A stretch of 8,709 nt of DNA. Origin: Bifidobacteriaceae bacterium (GTDB lineage Bacteria > Actinomycetota > Actinomycetes > Actinomycetales > WQXJ01). Both the position numbers and the translations under genes were made by a program. Every line of letters starts with the position of its first letter. Position 1 is the stretch's first letter. Location of the stretch: assembly GCA_031278675.1 (NCBI GenBank), contig JAITJY010000207.1:1-8709 (forward strand), written 5' to 3'. The notes below the pieces were generated by a model. That model did not search any database, was not told where the DNA came from, and was given only the letters and a program-made list of their open reading frames with translations. Positions 7,538 to 8,709 of the stretch are shown one piece after another.

Positions 7538-8709
7538 ATGAGACCACAGGCCACAATGGACCAGGCCGCGCCGTCGCGCCGCAGTGCACGATCCCGCGCG
7601 GTAAGCCCTTGGGGGTGGGGCGCCTTGGGTGCAGGGCTCGGCGCGCCGTCGCGCCGCAGTGCACGATCCCGCGCCGTGCAGCCGTGGGGGTGGGGTGCCT
7701 CGGCTGCCGGGCTCGGCGCGCCGTCGCGCCGGAGTAGACGATCCCGCGCCGTGCAGCCGTGGGGGTGGGGCGCCTTGGGTGCCGGGCTCGGCGCGCCGTC
7801 GCGCCGCAGTGCACGATGCCGCGCGGTAAGCCCCTGGGGGTGGGGCGCCTTGGGTGCAGGGCTCGGCGCGCTCGTGGCCGGCTGGATGGCGGGCTGGCCG
7901 GAACTGGCAGCGCCCGGAGGCGCCATCACCGCAGTCTTTGTGGTGGGCAGCGCTACGGCGATCGGCCGGGTGAGGCTCTCCGCTGAACTGGCGGCGCGGC
8001 ATCGGCGGGTGGGGGTGGGCGGCGATCCGGGGCTCACGGCGACCGTCAAGAACCTGGGGGTACGGCGGAGCGGGCCGCGCCGGGCGACTCTCCCGGTGGG
8101 CGGCTCAGGCGTCGGGCTGGTGCTGCCTGCGCTGGCGCCCGGATCGAGCGCCACCGCAGCGATCACAATTCCCACCGGGCGGCGCGGCGTGCTGCGCGTT
8201 GGCCCACTCCAGGCGGTGCGCGGCGACCCGTTCGGGATGGTGGCCCGGACCTGGTCTTGGGGTGAGCCGCTGGAGGTGGTGGTCTACCCCAAGACCATCC
8301 CCGTGCCGGTTGGTGCGTCCGGTATGGCAAAGGATATCGAGGGTAAACCGACTGGTCAGGCCTCCGAAGCGGACATCTCGTTCCATTCGCTGCGCGAATA
8401 TGTGGCGGGCGAAGACCGCCGGGCCATCCACTGGCGCTCAACGGCGCGCACCGGCCGCCTGATGGTGCGTCAATCGGAGGACACCAGACGCGTTCAGATG
8501 GCGTTGCTGGTGGCGACCGCCGCCGGCGAATATGCGCAGGCAGCCGATTTCGAGTTGGCGGTATCGGCTTACGCCTCGGTAGGGCTGGCTCAACTCGCTA
8601 CTTCGGGTGAACTTGCCGTGATTGCGCAAGGCGCCGTCCTGCCCCTGGCGAAATCCGGCCCGGGTGCACTGTTGGACCACGCTGCGGCGATCAACCTCGC
8701 TGAAGCACC
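7538..8709 (+). CDS. DUF58 domain-containing membrane protein with expanded N-terminus (3' end cut off)
   Basis: 390 codons are visible and the frame is open to the window edge. The start ATG 7538 follows the MoxR stop by one base with no clear Shine-Dalgarno, so translational coupling is likely; an in-frame ATG at 7556 is the alternative. Residues 12-111 are four 25-residue tandem repeats, each a basic stretch (PSRRSARSRAV) plus a short Trp/Gly/Ala hydrophobic stretch (WGWGALGAGLGA). The last copy runs into LVAGWMAGW to complete membrane helix 1 (about 99-120), and helix 2 follows (about 128-145, AITAVFVVGSATAIG). The DUF58 signature is intact at 283-303: H-S-L-R-E-Y-V-A-G-E-D-R-R, then IHWRSTAR and GRLMVRQ. 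DUF58 proteins have no established biochemical activity; they co-occur with MoxR ATPases and transglutaminase-like membrane proteins, which suggests a joint envelope-related assembly. Family members normally have a short N-terminal tail, so the repeats are an addition of about 75 residues. Confidence 0.93.
   Translation, partial: MRPQATMDQAAPSRRSARSRAVSPWGWGALGAGLGAPSRRSARSRAVQPWGWGASAAGLGAPSRRSRRSRAVQPWGWGALGAGLGAPSRRSARCRAVSPWGWGALGAGLGALVAGWMAGWPELAAPGGAITAVFVVGSATAIGRVRLSAELAARHRRVGVGGDPGLTATVKNLGVRRSGPRRATLPVGGSGVGLVLPALAPGSSATAAITIPTGRRGVLRVGPLQAVRGDPFGMVARTWSWGEPLEVVVYPKTIPVPVGASGMAKDIEGKPTGQASEADISFHSLREYVAGEDRRAIHWRSTARTGRLMVRQSEDTRRVQMALLVATAAGEYAQAADFELAVSAYASVGLAQLATSGELAVIAQGAVLPLAKSGPGALLDHAAAINLAEA
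7571..7870 (+). repeat. Four exact-length 75-bp tandem repeats inside the DUF58 gene
   Basis: Units are 7571-7645, 7646-7720, 7721-7795 and 7796-7870, each beginning CCGTCGCGCCG and ending GGGCTCGGCGCG, with no indels. The 75-base period equals 25 codons, so the frame is preserved. By eye, copies 1 and 4 differ at only 2 bases, copies 2 and 3 at 6, and copies 1 and 2 at 10. Copies 1 and 4 encode AVSPWGWG; copies 2 and 3 encode AVQPWGWG. The repeat contains the basic pre-membrane linker and the first half of the first transmembrane helix, so it probably arose by duplication of the gene's own N-terminus. Confidence 0.97.

Noticed and set aside
7673..7750. Alternative GTG starts for DUF58 inside repeat copies 2 and 3
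   Set aside because: No Shine-Dalgarno precedes them and the frame is continuous from the coupled ATG at 7538, although experimental N-terminal data would be needed to exclude them fully.
7571..7870. CRISPR array or regulatory iterons
   Set aside because: The units are contiguous with no variable spacers, are exactly 25 codons long, and are translated as part of a conserved protein.
7335..8175. Minus-strand open frames with repeated Arg/Pro/Thr blocks across the 75-bp repeats
   Set aside because: A period divisible by three keeps every frame open and repetitive; only the forward frame continues into membrane helices and the DUF58 signature.

Overview
The window is GC-rich, densely coding DNA with every supported gene on the + strand, as expected for a high-GC Actinomycetota genome. 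It shows part of one operon with the order: C-terminal end of an upstream gene (2-190), a giant membrane-anchored Ig-like/fibronectin type III protein (187-6528), a MoxR-family AAA+ ATPase (6553-7536) and a DUF58 protein (7538 to the right edge, cut off there). This order matches a conserved actinobacterial cluster. In Bifidobacterium it is known as the PFNA cluster (pkb2 kinase, fn3, AAA-ATPase, duf58, transglutaminase). The sequence does not settle the genus.

The genes are tightly packed: an ATGA stop/start overlap at 187-190, a 24-bp gap carrying an AAGGAG Shine-Dalgarno at 6529-6552, and a single base between the MoxR stop and the DUF58 start at 7537. No promoter or terminator is visible, so transcription probably begins left of the window and continues past it.

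The giant protein has a basic cytoplasmic tail, one N-terminal membrane segment, a beta-propeller-like head, about eleven Ig-like modules, three FN3 modules and two degenerate FN3-like modules, and a Ser/Pro/Gly tail. MoxR ATPases are cytoplasmic remodelling enzymes usually paired with a DUF58 membrane protein. An upstream kinase and a downstream transglutaminase-like protein would complete the usual set, suggesting signalling and assembly at the cell envelope. The real function of this cluster is not established.

The most unusual feature is a series of in-frame tandem repeats at several separate sites. The most striking is a perfectly spaced 4 x 75-bp (4 x 25-residue) repeat at 7571-7870, which multiplies the N-terminal basic linker and the first half of the first membrane helix of the DUF58 protein. 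Others are an 18-bp repeat in the cytoplasmic tail of the giant protein, a 9-bp Gly-Ser-Val repeat and a roughly 111-bp Ala/Asp/Thr-rich duplication in its propeller, and a Pro-Gly-Ala-Ser repeat at its C-terminus. I see no CRISPR array, RNA gene, mobile element or defence system.
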